Shown piece by piece: positions 50,550-59,740 of a DNA stretch of 64,000 nucleotides; position 1 is the stretch's first letter, and every line of letters begins with the position of its first letter. The stretch spans positions 311,726 to 375,725 of the forward strand of contig NZ_NKFP01000004.1 of the NCBI RefSeq assembly GCF_002215035.1, written 5' to 3'. Source of the stretch: Leptolyngbya ohadii IS1 (GTDB taxonomy: Bacteria; Cyanobacteriota; Cyanobacteriia; Elainellales; Elainellaceae). The notes under the pieces were generated by a model. That model worked only from the letters and a program-made list of their open reading frames with translations, made no database searches and was not told where the DNA came from. The position numbers were made by a program, and so were the translations under genes.

Positions 50550-52477
50550 ACATCAATCGTCTCACCCACCGAAAAATCCCCCACCCACGGCATTCCTGCT
50601 AAATCTGCAAAGGATACCCGACGCTGCTCCTGCTCTAGCTCCCGGATGCGCTGCTTCTCGGCGTACATTTGCTGCTGGTAATACTGCGCCAAGTCCGGCG
50701 ACTGAATGCAGTCCGTTTGCTTCCATAAATCTTTAAAGTGGCGATAGCGTTTTTCGCACATCACCTGCTCCAGGCAGGCAACTGCCGCCCGAATCACCAG
50801 CGGACCCCGCAGAACATCTCGCTGCGCTTTCTCATCTAGCTGAAACAGTGGATAGAGGAGAGCCACCTTATCGTCGGGACAGCTATCCTGAAGCAAATTC
50901 AGAAGAGCGGTGGAGTCAATGGCTTGATTCTGCGCGTCGAGGATTTGCTGCCAGAGGAAGCGATGGTACACCAGGCTGAAGTCTAAATCTCGCTCGTCTA
51001 GAGCCTCCACGATCATCGATCGATATTCCGGCGCGTGGAGATAGAGCCGTAAAAGCTGTGCCTCTGATTCTTCCAGGAGACTGCGATCGCCCGGACGCTG
51101 CCATTTTTGCGATCGACCGTGCCACCGCTGACCTCGGACTTGAGTTCGCAGATCGGATTCCAACTGAACGGCGTAGCGGGCGTTTCCCTGGCTCAGAAGT
51201 TCCGCGCAGCGATGAATATAGTGGGTTCTCAACGTGGCGTTGGGGAGGTTGCCCAGCAGTTTGACAATTTCCTGAGTGCTTTGCTGAAACTGATCCGCCT
51301 GACTCAGATCGGACTGCTTGAGCAACTGCTGAATCTGCCAGTCCAGCCACAGGGGAGCGTTGGTGAGCAAGTCCTGATAGTTCTCCGCAGAATTGGCTTT
51401 CAGAAACTCATCCGGGTCTTTGCCCTGCGGCAAGTTGAGAATGCGTAGCTGCACTTCCCCCTGATACGCCAGATCCGCCACTTCCCCGATCGCCCTTTCT
51501 GCGGCTTTCACGCCTGCGGCATCGGCATCGAAGTTAAACACGATCTGCTTGGATTCGGTATATCTCAACAACTGGCGCACCTGATGCAGACTCAGCGCAG
51601 TTCCCAAAGAAGCGACAACGTTTGTAATTCCGTCGGCATGGAGGGCAATCACGTCAAAATAGCCTTCCACCACGACCGCCCGATCGGTTTTCGCAATGGC
51701 AGACCGCGCCTTGTCCAGTGCAAACAGCGTCTTCCCTTTGTCAAATAGCTCCGTTTCCGGCGAGTTCAGATACTTCGGCTGCTCATCGCCCAACGATCGT
51801 CCCCCAAACCCAATTACCCGCCCCTGAAGGTCATGAATTGGAATCATCAGCCGATCGCGGAATCGATCGTAATAGCCCTTGCCTTCCTGACGCGGCACAA
51901 TCAGCCCTGCCTGCTCGACTAGCTGAACCGCAAAGCCCTTCTGCTCTACCAGATAGCCGTAGAGCGTCTGCCACCCCGCCGGAGCATAGCCCAACTGGAA
52001 CTGCTGAATCGTCGTTTCGCTCAGGTGACGCTTTTCCAGCAGATACGTTAACGCCGCTTCGCCCTGGGGCTGTCTCAAGGCGTGTTCAAAAAACTTTGCC
52101 GCCAGTGCCAGCACCTCATAAAGCTGTTCTCGTAAGGAAAGCTGCCGCTGAAATTCCTGCCGCTCTGCGGGTTCAAGCGTTTTAATCGGCACCTGATAGC
52201 GACGCGCTAAATCGAGGACAACATCGGCAAACGATCGCTTCCCCAGCTCCATCAAAAACTTAATCGCGTTTCCCCCGGCTCCGCAGCTAAAGCAGTAGTA
52301 GAACTGTTTCCCCGGACTGACGCTAAAACTAGGCGATTTGTCGTCGTGAAACGGACACAAGCCCGTAAAATCCTTGCCTCGCTTCCGCAGCACCACAAAC
52401 TCCGAGACGACATCCACAATGTCTACTCGCTGTTTCACCTCATCGATCGTGTCTGGATGCAGGCGGGGAATTTCCAT
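50546..52477 (-). CDS. dnaG: DNA primase DnaG
   Basis: 643 residues from ATG 52477, where the usual cyanobacterial start (EIPRLHPDTIDEVKQRVDIV) begins; an in-frame GTG at 52507 adds 10 residues. The CHC2 zinc finger has Cys41, His44, Cys62, Cys65 (CPFHDDKSPSF and YYCFSCGAGG). The RNA polymerase core contains GFGGRSLGDEQPKYLNSPET, and the Toprim domain VVVEGYFDVIALHADGITN. The C-terminal helical region (DKVALLYPLFQLDEKAQRDV) should bind DnaB helicase. It makes RNA primers for replication. The gene ends tail to tail with the pentapeptide gene, sharing 4 bases. Confidence 0.97.
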   Translation of the reverse strand: MEIPRLHPDTIDEVKQRVDIVDVVSEFVVLRKRGKDFTGLCPFHDDKSPSFSVSPGKQFYYCFSCGAGGNAIKFLMELGKRSFADVVLDLARRYQVPIKTLEPAERQEFQRQLSLREQLYEVLALAAKFFEHALRQPQGEAALTYLLEKRHLSETTIQQFQLGYAPAGWQTLYGYLVEQKGFAVQLVEQAGLIVPRQEGKGYYDRFRDRLMIPIHDLQGRVIGFGGRSLGDEQPKYLNSPETELFDKGKTLFALDKARSAIAKTDRAVVVEGYFDVIALHADGITNVVASLGTALSLHQVRQLLRYTESKQIVFNFDADAAGVKAAERAIGEVADLAYQGEVQLRILNLPQGKDPDEFLKANSAENYQDLLTNAPLWLDWQIQQLLKQSDLSQADQFQQSTQEIVKLLGNLPNATLRTHYIHRCAELLSQGNARYAVQLESDLRTQVRGQRWHGRSQKWQRPGDRSLLEESEAQLLRLYLHAPEYRSMIVEALDERDLDFSLVYHRFLWQQILDAQNQAIDSTALLNLLQDSCPDDKVALLYPLFQLDEKAQRDVLRGPLVIRAAVACLEQVMCEKRYRHFKDLWKQTDCIQSPDLAQYYQQQMYAEKQRIRELEQEQRRVSFADLAGMPWVGDFSVGETIDV

Positions 52478-52675
52478 AGGGTCTGGGAGGGATCTAATTT
52501 CGTCCACCTATAGTCTCTCAGATCCACAAATTTCGATCGCTTCCAAAGGTGAGACTTTAGAATCTCGCTGCTTTATTGCTTTCCGGGGGAGATTCTCCCA
52601 AAAAAGTTGTATCCACCGATGCCCGAATTCGCTAAACTTCTGCTGGATCAACTGCCAAACAGATCAGAACCCACC

Positions 52676-54010
52676 ATGCCACGAATTTTTGTCGCAGCAG
52701 CCTACGGCGAACCGGAAGACCAGCACAGTGCCCTCCCCGGAGAAATCGATCGCGTTCTGGCAGTCCAAGAGACGATTTTGCTGCGCGATCGGGTAGTGCA
52801 GTTTTTGCGATCGCGCAACTATGATGCGGTGGCAGTGCCGGATGAATTGAGTCTCAGTCAGTCAATTGACTGGATTAATCGTCGCAGTCAGCAGGGGGAT
52901 CTGGCTCTGTCGCTTCAGGTGGCAAGTGCAACGGATACGCTGAAAGGGGCGGCGGTTCATCACATTGCCTACAACGACGAACGACGGCTCCAGGCATCCC
53001 AGCTTTTGCAGGCATATCTGCGGCGCGTGCCTCAATTTTCCAGTCGCGGGATTAAGCCGGATACGCAAACCCTGCTCGGTCGGCTCAGCTTTTGTCGGGA
53101 TACGATCGTGCCTGCCCTGCACCTGGAAGCGGGCTGTTTAAGCCATGCGGACGATCGCCAGCTTTTGCAGAATCATCGGCAGGAGGTGGCTCTGGGTATT
53201 GCAGAAGGCTTGGCGGTCTGGAGTCGATCGCTCTCCACGGCACAGGCGGCAAATGCCCCGATCGCTCTGCTGGTCAACGGCGCGGAATATCCCGAAAAGG
53301 GTGTGCTGCTGGACGGCAATGCCTATATTCCGATCGATCTGATTGACCAAATGGGGATTGATCTGCCCCTCAGCCCCACGATTCACCGGATTAGCTACGG
53401 CAATGTGGTCTACGCCAGGGCGATCGATCTGCGTGATTATAATTTGGCTTTGATGTGGGACGGCAAGGAGCAGACGCTCAACGTGCGATCGGTGTTGTCC
53501 AGTCTGCCACCGTCGATCGATCGGATTATGGGACGGGGGACTGCCTCCGAGGTGCAGATGATGATGTTCCTCAAAAGCTGCAATCCTGATGCTTTAACCA
53601 AGTTCTACGACGTGCCTAAACTCTACATCGACGAGGGCAGAATCGAGGGCGTAAATCACGACATTGCCTTTGCCCAGATGTGCCTGGAAACCGGATATCT
53701 TCAGTTCTCGGACTCCGTAAAGCCAGAGCATCACAACTTTGCCGGATTGGGCGGCGCATCGGTAGACGAGATTGGAGCTAAATTCGCGACTCCCCTGGTG
53801 GGTGTCCGTGCCCAGATTCAGCACCTCAAAGCATACGCCTGTGCCGAACCCCTCGTTCAGGCTCCCGCCGATCCTAGATTTCACCTGGTTCGACGCGGTA
53901 TTGCCCCCACGGTAGGGGATTTAAGCGGTCGCTGGTCAGCCGATCCAGATTACGGGACAAAGATTCTGGCGATCGTCAAGCGGCTCTACGAATTCGCCGA
54001 TCACCTGTAG
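52676..54010 (+). CDS. peptidoglycan hydrolase: degenerate amidase_3 plus glucosaminidase
   Basis: 444 residues from ATG 52676. Residues about 1-180 follow the amidase_3 fold (RIFVAAAYGEPEDQ ... LSLQVASATDTLKGAAVHHI ... ALHLEAGCLSHADDRQLLQN), but the usual zinc-binding His of DAGHGG is absent and the second His is Gln, so this domain is probably inactive. A middle stretch (LLDGNAYIPIDLIDQMGIDL, RAIDLRDYNLALMWDGKEQT) looks like a copper-amine-oxidase-N-type cell-wall-binding domain. The C-terminus is a glucosaminidase with the catalytic Glu in AQMCLETGYLQFSDSVKPEH and FAGLGG. It probably trims peptidoglycan. No signal peptide is seen. Confidence 0.82.
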   Translation: MPRIFVAAAYGEPEDQHSALPGEIDRVLAVQETILLRDRVVQFLRSRNYDAVAVPDELSLSQSIDWINRRSQQGDLALSLQVASATDTLKGAAVHHIAYNDERRLQASQLLQAYLRRVPQFSSRGIKPDTQTLLGRLSFCRDTIVPALHLEAGCLSHADDRQLLQNHRQEVALGIAEGLAVWSRSLSTAQAANAPIALLVNGAEYPEKGVLLDGNAYIPIDLIDQMGIDLPLSPTIHRISYGNVVYARAIDLRDYNLALMWDGKEQTLNVRSVLSSLPPSIDRIMGRGTASEVQMMMFLKSCNPDALTKFYDVPKLYIDEGRIEGVNHDIAFAQMCLETGYLQFSDSVKPEHHNFAGLGGASVDEIGAKFATPLVGVRAQIQHLKAYACAEPLVQAPADPRFHLVRRGIAPTVGDLSGRWSADPDYGTKILAIVKRLYEFADHL

Positions 54011-54034
54011 TCACTCGATAGGAGCAAAGGTTTT

Positions 54035-54292
54035 ATGAAGCAGAAAGCTGAGAACGAGATGGAAGATGAACTGCGTCCTGAATACGACTTTACCTAGATG
54101 CAGGGCGGAATTTGGGGTAAATACGCTGAGCTATATCGTCAAGGCAAAAACTTAGTGTTGCTCAACCTCGATGTTGCCAAGGTGTTTCCTGATGATAAAG
54201 CCGTCAATGATGCGCTGAGATTACTGATTGCGATTGCTCAACGACAGCATTTACCTACTGTGAAACAACAGCTAGAGGAGCAGGACAGATAA
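54035..54292 (+). pseudogene. antitoxin-like small gene split by an amber codon
   Basis: One frame encodes a protein of about 85 residues except for a TAG at 54095-54097. Part 1 (ATG 54035, with a GGAG upstream at 54021-54024) reads KQKAENEMEDELRPEYDFT. Part 2 follows directly from ATG 54098: QGGIWGKYAELYRQGKNLVL, then LNLDVAKVFPDDKAVNDALR. Together they match a common short cyanobacterial family (DELRPEYDF ... GKY ... DVA..FP...VN.ALR) often seen beside small toxin genes. A CAG-to-TAG change explains the break. The second half could still be translated as a 64-residue protein. No toxin partner is adjacent. Confidence 0.7.
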
Positions 54293-54385
54293 AATCTGTT
54301 TTCCTTGAGTAAGATAGCTCCGGAGCTTTTCGTTCCACGGAGCATACTTGATTAAGCGAGATAGAGATTAGGAGCCAAAATTGCT

Positions 54386-55024
54386 GTGAACCGCAGGAAA
54401 GCAGATGAGTTAAGTAAAGCATTTGGCTTGGAAGTTGTTCAGTCTAGATACAGCGATTGGGGCAACTTTTACGGTTTGGTTCAATCCTATCCCTGCGCCC
54501 TGTGGGATCGATCAGGATATATTATTTTCAATAATGAAGATGAGTTAAAAATACCTGGAATTTCTATTGCAAAAAGGATCAATATTCCTAAAGGGATATC
54601 AGCACTGAAAGGCTACAAGCAAATTATTCATGATGTTCATTTACCTGAGGAGTTACCCGATGGAATGAAATATCAAGAAGGTGCAGTGCAGCAAATTAGA
54701 GTAAATCGGTATGAGAGGGATCAACAGGCGCGAAATGCTTGTTTGTTACATTACGGCTATGTATGTCAGGCCTGCAATGTAAAACTCAGCGATGTTTATG
54801 GTGCAATTGCTGAAACTCTTATTCATATACACCACATTAAGCCACTGAGCGAAATTGGCGAGTCATATATCGTTAATCCTATATCCGATTTAATTTCTGT
54901 CTGCCCTAACTGCCATGCAGTTATTCATCTGAGAACTCCTCCGTATCCACCGATTGAAGTGCGTTCCATGCTGAATAAAGATCAGCTTAATCAACTTTAT
55001 AAAACTAATCCCGGCTCAACCTAA
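54386..55024 (+). CDS. HNH endonuclease
   Basis: 212 residues from GTG 54386, with AGGAG about 12 bases upstream. The C-terminal half is an HNH nuclease: CLLHYGYVCQACNVKLSDVY gives the first zinc pair, LIHIHHIKPLSEIG the HH motif, NPISDLISVCPNCHAVIH the Asn, second zinc pair and last His. The N-terminal 100 residues (LSKAFGLEVVQSRYSDWGNF ... IPGISIAKRINIPKGIS) are a separate, unrecognised domain that could bind DNA or modified bases, as in McrA-like restriction enzymes. Base composition is clearly more AT-rich than the neighbours, suggesting horizontal acquisition. No methyltransferase is nearby. Confidence 0.87.
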   Translation: MNRRKADELSKAFGLEVVQSRYSDWGNFYGLVQSYPCALWDRSGYIIFNNEDELKIPGISIAKRINIPKGISALKGYKQIIHDVHLPEELPDGMKYQEGAVQQIRVNRYERDQQARNACLLHYGYVCQACNVKLSDVYGAIAETLIHIHHIKPLSEIGESYIVNPISDLISVCPNCHAVIHLRTPPYPPIEVRSMLNKDQLNQLYKTNPGST

Positions 55025-55081
55025 ATAGAAGATTGAAAAGCCGGGAAGCCGATCGAAATATTTTATTTAGCGATATTTGAA

Positions 55082-55426
55082 TTACATTCCAGGAATTTGT
55101 AATCCAGCGGTTAATTCTTCCATCCGTTCGCGCATCGTTGCCGTGGACTTAACGTAGGCATCCTTCATCGCGGCAGTCACCAGGTCAGACAGTACCTCTG
55201 CGCCTTCGCCCAACACATCCGGCGAAATTTCTACTCGGCGAGGCTCCTGGTTTCCGCTCATCACCACCTTCACCAGACCACCGCCCGATTCGCCCATAAT
55301 TTCCATTTGCTCCAGCTCTTCCTGAAGCTTCTTCGCGCCTTCCTGAACCTGCTGGGCTTTCTTGAATGCCTCAGTCAGCTCCTTCATTTTTCCAAGACCG
55401 AAGCCGAATCCTTGTCCTTTTGACAT
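55082..55426 (-). CDS. YbaB/EbfC nucleoid-associated protein
   Basis: 114 residues. YbaB/EbfC core: [38 protein letters not shown], then the strand pair [20 protein letters not shown]. The N-terminal extension SKGQGFGFG is Gly-rich. It forms a dimer shaped like pincers that binds DNA. Located downstream of murB on the same strand, 175 bases apart. Often found near recR or dnaX; here it is not. Confidence 0.93.
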   Translation of the reverse strand: MSKGQGFGFGLGKMKELTEAFKKAQQVQEGAKKLQEELEQMEIMGESGGGLVKVVMSGNQEPRRVEISPDVLGEGAEVLSDLVTAAMKDAYVKSTATMRERMEELTAGLQIPGM

Positions 55427-55601
55427 ACTCTCTCGCTACAGGATGATCGTTTACTTGAGCATTATTCCCACCTGGCGAGACGATCTTGCGAAACCGTCGC
55501 AGACCCCCGAAAGTGGGTGCAATGTTTCCAACCTCTCCAGTATAGGTGACAATGCTAATTCATCGCCGAAACCGACGAACTCACAGGAATATTGGCAGCC
55601 G

Positions 55602-56630
55602 TTAAGCCGCCTGAAACTCGCCCAGCATCTTCACTTCTGGCTCCAGCCACAGCGACCACTGGCGATCGACCTGTTCCTGTGCATGGCGAATCAAATTCAG
55701 AATATCGGCTGCTTTCGCACCGCCACAGTTGAGAATAAAATTCGCATGACGCTGGGCAATCTGGGCACCGCCAATTTGATAGCCTTTTAAGCCCGTTTGT
55801 TCAATCAGCCAGCCTGCTTTGTGCGTCCCCGGATTGCGGAAAACGCTGCCACAGCTCGGCAAATGGTAGGGCTGGGTATTGCGTCGGCGATCGAGATGGT
55901 CTGATGTGATCGCCATGACCGTTTCCGGACTTGCCCCCGGTTGCAGTTGCAGGGTGGCTTCTGTCACCAGGCGAAGGGGCTGATCTTTGTTTGCAGCAGC
56001 GGTTTGCAGACTGGACGATCGATAGCTGTAGTTCAGATCTCCCGGCAGCAACAGGGACGGCTCGCCCGATCGATCCAGCACACGGGTATTCACCAGAATA
56101 TCTGCCGTACAGGACTGGTGTGCCCCCGCATTCATCACGACCGCGCCGCCTACTGTTCCCGGAATGCCGACTGCCCACTCAAATCCCTGCCAGCCCCGTT
56201 CCGCCAGTTGCCATGCCAATCGCACCAGGGAAACCCCTGCTCCAGCCGTGACCTGCCCCGTTTCCTCATCGAAGTAGGTATAGCGCAGCCGTCGGGTACA
56301 GATAACTAATCCCGGCAGACCGCGATCGCTCACCAGCAAATTGCTTCCCGCCCCCAGGAAAGTGACAGGCAGGCGGCGATCGTTTGCCCAGGCGAGACTA
56401 AGCTGCAAATCCTCAAATGTCCGGGGAGCTACATAGAGTTCTGCTGGACCTCCTACCCGATAGGAAGTCAGGGTTGAGAGGGGAACCTGCGGCTTGATCG
56501 AGCAATCGGTTCCCGGCAGACGAATAGGCTGGGGTTGCCGTCCGAGCGGCAGGAAAGAGGATTCTGGCACTGCACGGTAGGTAAATCTGGAGGGAACACC
56601 AGTCGTCTTTGGATCTTGGGAGAGGGTCAT
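55602..56630 (-). CDS. murB: UDP-N-acetylenolpyruvoylglucosamine reductase
   Basis: 342 residues from ATG 56630 (MTLSQDPKTTGV); an in-frame ATG at 56663 adds 11 non-conserved residues. An NADPH/FAD enzyme that makes UDP-MurNAc. Signatures: LTSYRVGGPAELYVAPRTFE, VTFLGAGSNLLVSDRGL, GIPGTVGGAVVMNAGA, the catalytic Ser in SCGSVFRNPGTHKAGWLI, and QRHANFILNCGGAKAADIL. It is the short type without the extra E. coli domain. Directly downstream of murC (79 bases), forming a murC-murB operon. Confidence 0.96.
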   Translation of the reverse strand: MTLSQDPKTTGVPSRFTYRAVPESSFLPLGRQPQPIRLPGTDCSIKPQVPLSTLTSYRVGGPAELYVAPRTFEDLQLSLAWANDRRLPVTFLGAGSNLLVSDRGLPGLVICTRRLRYTYFDEETGQVTAGAGVSLVRLAWQLAERGWQGFEWAVGIPGTVGGAVVMNAGAHQSCTADILVNTRVLDRSGEPSLLLPGDLNYSYRSSSLQTAAANKDQPLRLVTEATLQLQPGASPETVMAITSDHLDRRRNTQPYHLPSCGSVFRNPGTHKAGWLIEQTGLKGYQIGGAQIAQRHANFILNCGGAKAADILNLIRHAQEQVDRQWSLWLEPEVKMLGEFQAA

Positions 56631-56709
56631 AAAAGTGCAGGATGAGAATGCTTGCAAAAACAATACGTTACCAGCGGGTTAGATTGCACCCGGAGCGGGA
56701 CATATGCCG

Positions 56710-58218
56710 CTATGCAGGGCTGACGCAAGCCTCGACTCGGCTTTCATCTACTTTCTGGTAGTAGGCAGTCAGCTCAGGGATAACGCGATTCAGATTTCCT
56801 GCACCTAAAAAGATTGCCAGATCTCCCGCCAGCAAAGTTTCCATCAGGTAAGCAGCCGTGCTTTGCAGCGTGGGCTGGTAGATCACCTGCGGATGATTAG
56901 CGGCGATCGTATCTGCTACCTGCTGTCCGGTTAGATTCTCCACATTGGGCTCACCGGCACTATAGATATCGGTGATAACAACTAAGTCCGCGTCCTTAAA
57001 CGCCTGACCAAACTCCGCCATAAAGGTTTGCGTGCGGCTGTAGCGATGGGGCTGGAACACTGCCACCACTCTTCGGGGCGGGGTCGTCATCTGTGCCCGC
57101 AGACGAGCGGCTGCCAGCGTGACTTCAATTTCGCTGGGGTGGTGAGCATAGTCATCAATGAAGAGGATCTGATTATGTTCGCCGCGATGCTCAAACCGAC
57201 GACGTGCCCCTTCAAAGGTTGCCAAAATTTCAGCAATTGTCTCAAACGACAGACCCAGCCTCCGTCCCGTAGCGATCGCAGCCAGAGCGTTACTCAGGTT
57301 ATGCCGTCCTAAAAGCCGCAGTTCAATTTGTCCCAGGGGGGCACCCTTCTCCCAGATGCGAGCCGAGATGCCCGTAGCGCTATAAACAACCCGATCGACC
57401 GTGTAGTCTGCACCCGTTGCCTGATTCAAGCTGTAGGTGATCGTGGGCTGGAGAGATTCGCGCACGGTGGGGCAGTCGATGCAGCCAATCAGCGTTTTGC
57501 ACTGACGCGCAAAGGTCTGGAACGTATCGATCACCTCGTCCAGTGTGGCGTAGTGGTCAGGATGATCGAGTTCAATATTAGTGACGATGCCGATCTCAGC
57601 CGCAAGGCGCACCAGCGAACCGTCCGACTCATCTGCTTCTGCGACCAGGTATTCGCTCTCACCGACAACTGCATTGCCCTCCCAGGCATTGACCTCGCCG
57701 CCAACGATAATGGTGGGATCGAGTCCTGCCTTGAGCAGCAAATAGCCAATCATGCTGCTGGTGGTGGTTTTTCCGTGGGTTCCGGCGATCGCAATCCCTT
57801 TGTACTGCTGCATCAGAGCGGCAAGCAGTTCCGATCGATGGAAAATTGGGCAACCCATCTCCAGGGCGGCGCGATATTCTGGATTAGCAGGATGAATTGC
57901 CGTCGAACAAATTACCTGAGGCAGTGAACATTCTGATGAGATTGTGTCCGATGAGATTGCAATATTGGCAGCGGATGAACCATCTCCAGAAATAACGCCC
58001 GTGGGACAAAAGATCTTCAAATTGTCCGCAACCTGGCTCCAGAAAATGTGTGCTCCCTGATCCTGAAGCCGCTGCGTAATATGGTTGAGAGAAAGGTCTG
58101 AACCAGAAACGGGCAGCTTGCGCTGGGTGAGTACATATGCGAGAGCAGACATTCCAATTCCACCGATCCCGATGAAATGAAATGGTCTCCCGCTGAAGTC
58201 AACAGAGTTCAGCATCAT
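56710..58218 (-). CDS. murC: UDP-N-acetylmuramate-L-alanine ligase
   Basis: 502 residues; either of the first two ATG codons can start it. Adds L-Ala to UDP-MurNAc using ATP. N-terminal Rossmann part FHFIGIGGIGMSALAYVL, P-loop IAIAGTHGKTTTSSMIGYLL (Lys150), central VAEADESDGSLVRL, and LFIDDYAHHPSEIEVTLAAA. An insertion of about 25 residues rich in Ser and Ile (about 78-100, SGDGSSAANIAISSDTISSE) lies in the Rossmann domain, absent from the usual form. Cyanobacterial-type gene order murC-murB. Confidence 0.96.
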   Translation of the reverse strand: MMLNSVDFSGRPFHFIGIGGIGMSALAYVLTQRKLPVSGSDLSLNHITQRLQDQGAHIFWSQVADNLKIFCPTGVISGDGSSAANIAISSDTISSECSLPQVICSTAIHPANPEYRAALEMGCPIFHRSELLAALMQQYKGIAIAGTHGKTTTSSMIGYLLLKAGLDPTIIVGGEVNAWEGNAVVGESEYLVAEADESDGSLVRLAAEIGIVTNIELDHPDHYATLDEVIDTFQTFARQCKTLIGCIDCPTVRESLQPTITYSLNQATGADYTVDRVVYSATGISARIWEKGAPLGQIELRLLGRHNLSNALAAIATGRRLGLSFETIAEILATFEGARRRFEHRGEHNQILFIDDYAHHPSEIEVTLAAARLRAQMTTPPRRVVAVFQPHRYSRTQTFMAEFGQAFKDADLVVITDIYSAGEPNVENLTGQQVADTIAANHPQVIYQPTLQSTAAYLMETLLAGDLAIFLGAGNLNRVIPELTAYYQKVDESRVEACVSPA

Positions 58219-58592
58219 AGCTCCTTAACACCACACCACACCAAATAACACGCGATATCATAGCAAGAATTGCTTTTTTTGCGATATCTCCCCAATACCA
58301 GGTTTTTTAAACTGGATTAGTCACGAAATACGAGAGTCCAGCCTCCAAAAACTGGGAGGTTCTCCTTAGCGACTCAACCGACGAATTAAGCGGACACCAA
58401 ACTTTCCCATTGCAAAAGCAATTTTGAGAACACATCCTAGCGTTCCCACTACAGAAAGAAAACAGCCTCGCTATAGAAAACGGCAAATATTACACTTCTG
58501 TATCGCTAGTAACGGGTAAGTCTAACAAATAAATCCAGAATTACTTCACCAGCCGTTTGCATGATTCCGGAAAAAAAGAAAAAATTTAGAGC
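58219..58592. other. intergenic region between divergent murC and nadD
   Basis: 374 bases, AT-rich, with no gene-like frame. It should hold promoters for murC (minus) and nadD (plus). I see no conserved operator, RNA fold or repeat. Confidence 0.45.
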
Positions 58593-59279
58593 ATGGGAAA
58601 GGTTGGCATTTTTGGGGGTACATTTAACCCCATTCACAATGGGCATTTGCTGGCTGCTGAAACTGCCCTCAATCAGGCTTCCCTCGATCGCATCTTTTGG
58701 GTGCCTTCAAGTCATGCTCCTTATAAATCGATTCAGGAATTAGCCCCCCTCCCCGATCGCTATCAAATCGTTCAACGGGCGATCGATTCCCACCCAAAAT
58801 TTGTCCTGACTGAAAGTGAGGCATCCCGCTATGCCGTAGACACGCTCAAGGGGTTGCAGCATCGCTACGGCAACTGTGAGTGGTACTGGATTTTAGGAGT
58901 AGATGCCTTTCGATCGCTGCCGCGCTGGGTCGGTCGGCATGAGCTGATTCCGCAGTGCCATTGGCTGGTTGTACCGCGATCGCAAATTTATCCAGATCCG
59001 CAGCCTGATGGTAAAGCATTCCTGCGAGAAAATGGCACCTCAACTGAAGTGAATCAATCTCCTGCTGGACTAGAAGATTACTGTCAGCAGGTTGCAGAAC
59101 AGCTCTGGACAGAGGCGATCGATATCCAGTGGCAGTTGCTCCAGATGCCGATCATCCAGATTTCCTCCAGCCTGGTACGGCGGTATTGCCAGCAAGGGCG
59201 ATCAATCCGCTATCTGGTGCCGGATTCGGTGCGGGAATATATTGCGGCGCATTGTCTATATGGATGGGAAAAGAACTGA
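58593..59279 (+). CDS. nadD: nicotinate-nucleotide adenylyltransferase
   Basis: 228 residues. Joins nicotinate mononucleotide and ATP to make deamido-NAD. The nucleotidyltransferase signature KVGIFGGTFNPIHNGHLLAA contains the two His-containing motifs, and the second motif IQISSSLVRRYCQQGRSIRY has the ISSSxxR pattern. WYWILGVDAFRSLPRWV binds the substrate. It is slightly longer than E. coli NadD because of an insert around residues 140-170 (PDPQPDGKAFLRENGTSTE). It is monocistronic here. Confidence 0.93.
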   Translation: MGKVGIFGGTFNPIHNGHLLAAETALNQASLDRIFWVPSSHAPYKSIQELAPLPDRYQIVQRAIDSHPKFVLTESEASRYAVDTLKGLQHRYGNCEWYWILGVDAFRSLPRWVGRHELIPQCHWLVVPRSQIYPDPQPDGKAFLRENGTSTEVNQSPAGLEDYCQQVAEQLWTEAIDIQWQLLQMPIIQISSSLVRRYCQQGRSIRYLVPDSVREYIAAHCLYGWEKN

Positions 59280-59740
59280 GAAGAAACTTGCTCTGGAGCC
59301 TGTTCTACCGAAGGAACGCTGGCTTCAGGCTGTCCAGAATCGCTCGCGATGGAACTCCCCTTAGCAAGGGCGGTATGCGAACTGCCGCGATCCCTTTTCG
59401 ACCTCACCAAAATCCCTGGCGCGCACATTCCGCACTAATGCTTTCAGGAGAACCGATCGAAATCTCCTAATTTCTTCCTCAACTAATTAAAAAGCGCTCG
59501 ACTGTTTCTTGTTTTTGGACTCAGCTATCTCGTTAAAAGATAATAGGCATAAAAACCTATTGTTTTTAAATTTCCTAAAATGCTTGCTCCGCAATGCTTC
59601 CAGCATTATTTCGCCCTTCCGATTTCCCGTTTTTCGCCCTCGCTCCCCGATCCCCAACTCTTGAGAGGCACTCTCGTAAGAGTGTATGATTTGGTTCACT
59701 ACTATCGATCTTTTATTCGTTCTATAGAGGGCAAGACGCA
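59280..59740. other. intergenic region upstream of gap2
   Basis: 461 bases. The left half contains short frames without gene character. A small AT-rich hairpin with a T run (59542-59566) may end nadD transcription. The GTG start of gap2 follows a weak GAGGGCAAG. Confidence 0.5.
59542..59566 (+). terminator. possible weak terminator
   Basis: AATAGG pairs with CCTATT across CATAAAAA, followed by GTTTTT. The stem is only 6 bp and AT-rich, and the nadD stop is about 260 bases away. Confidence 0.35.
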
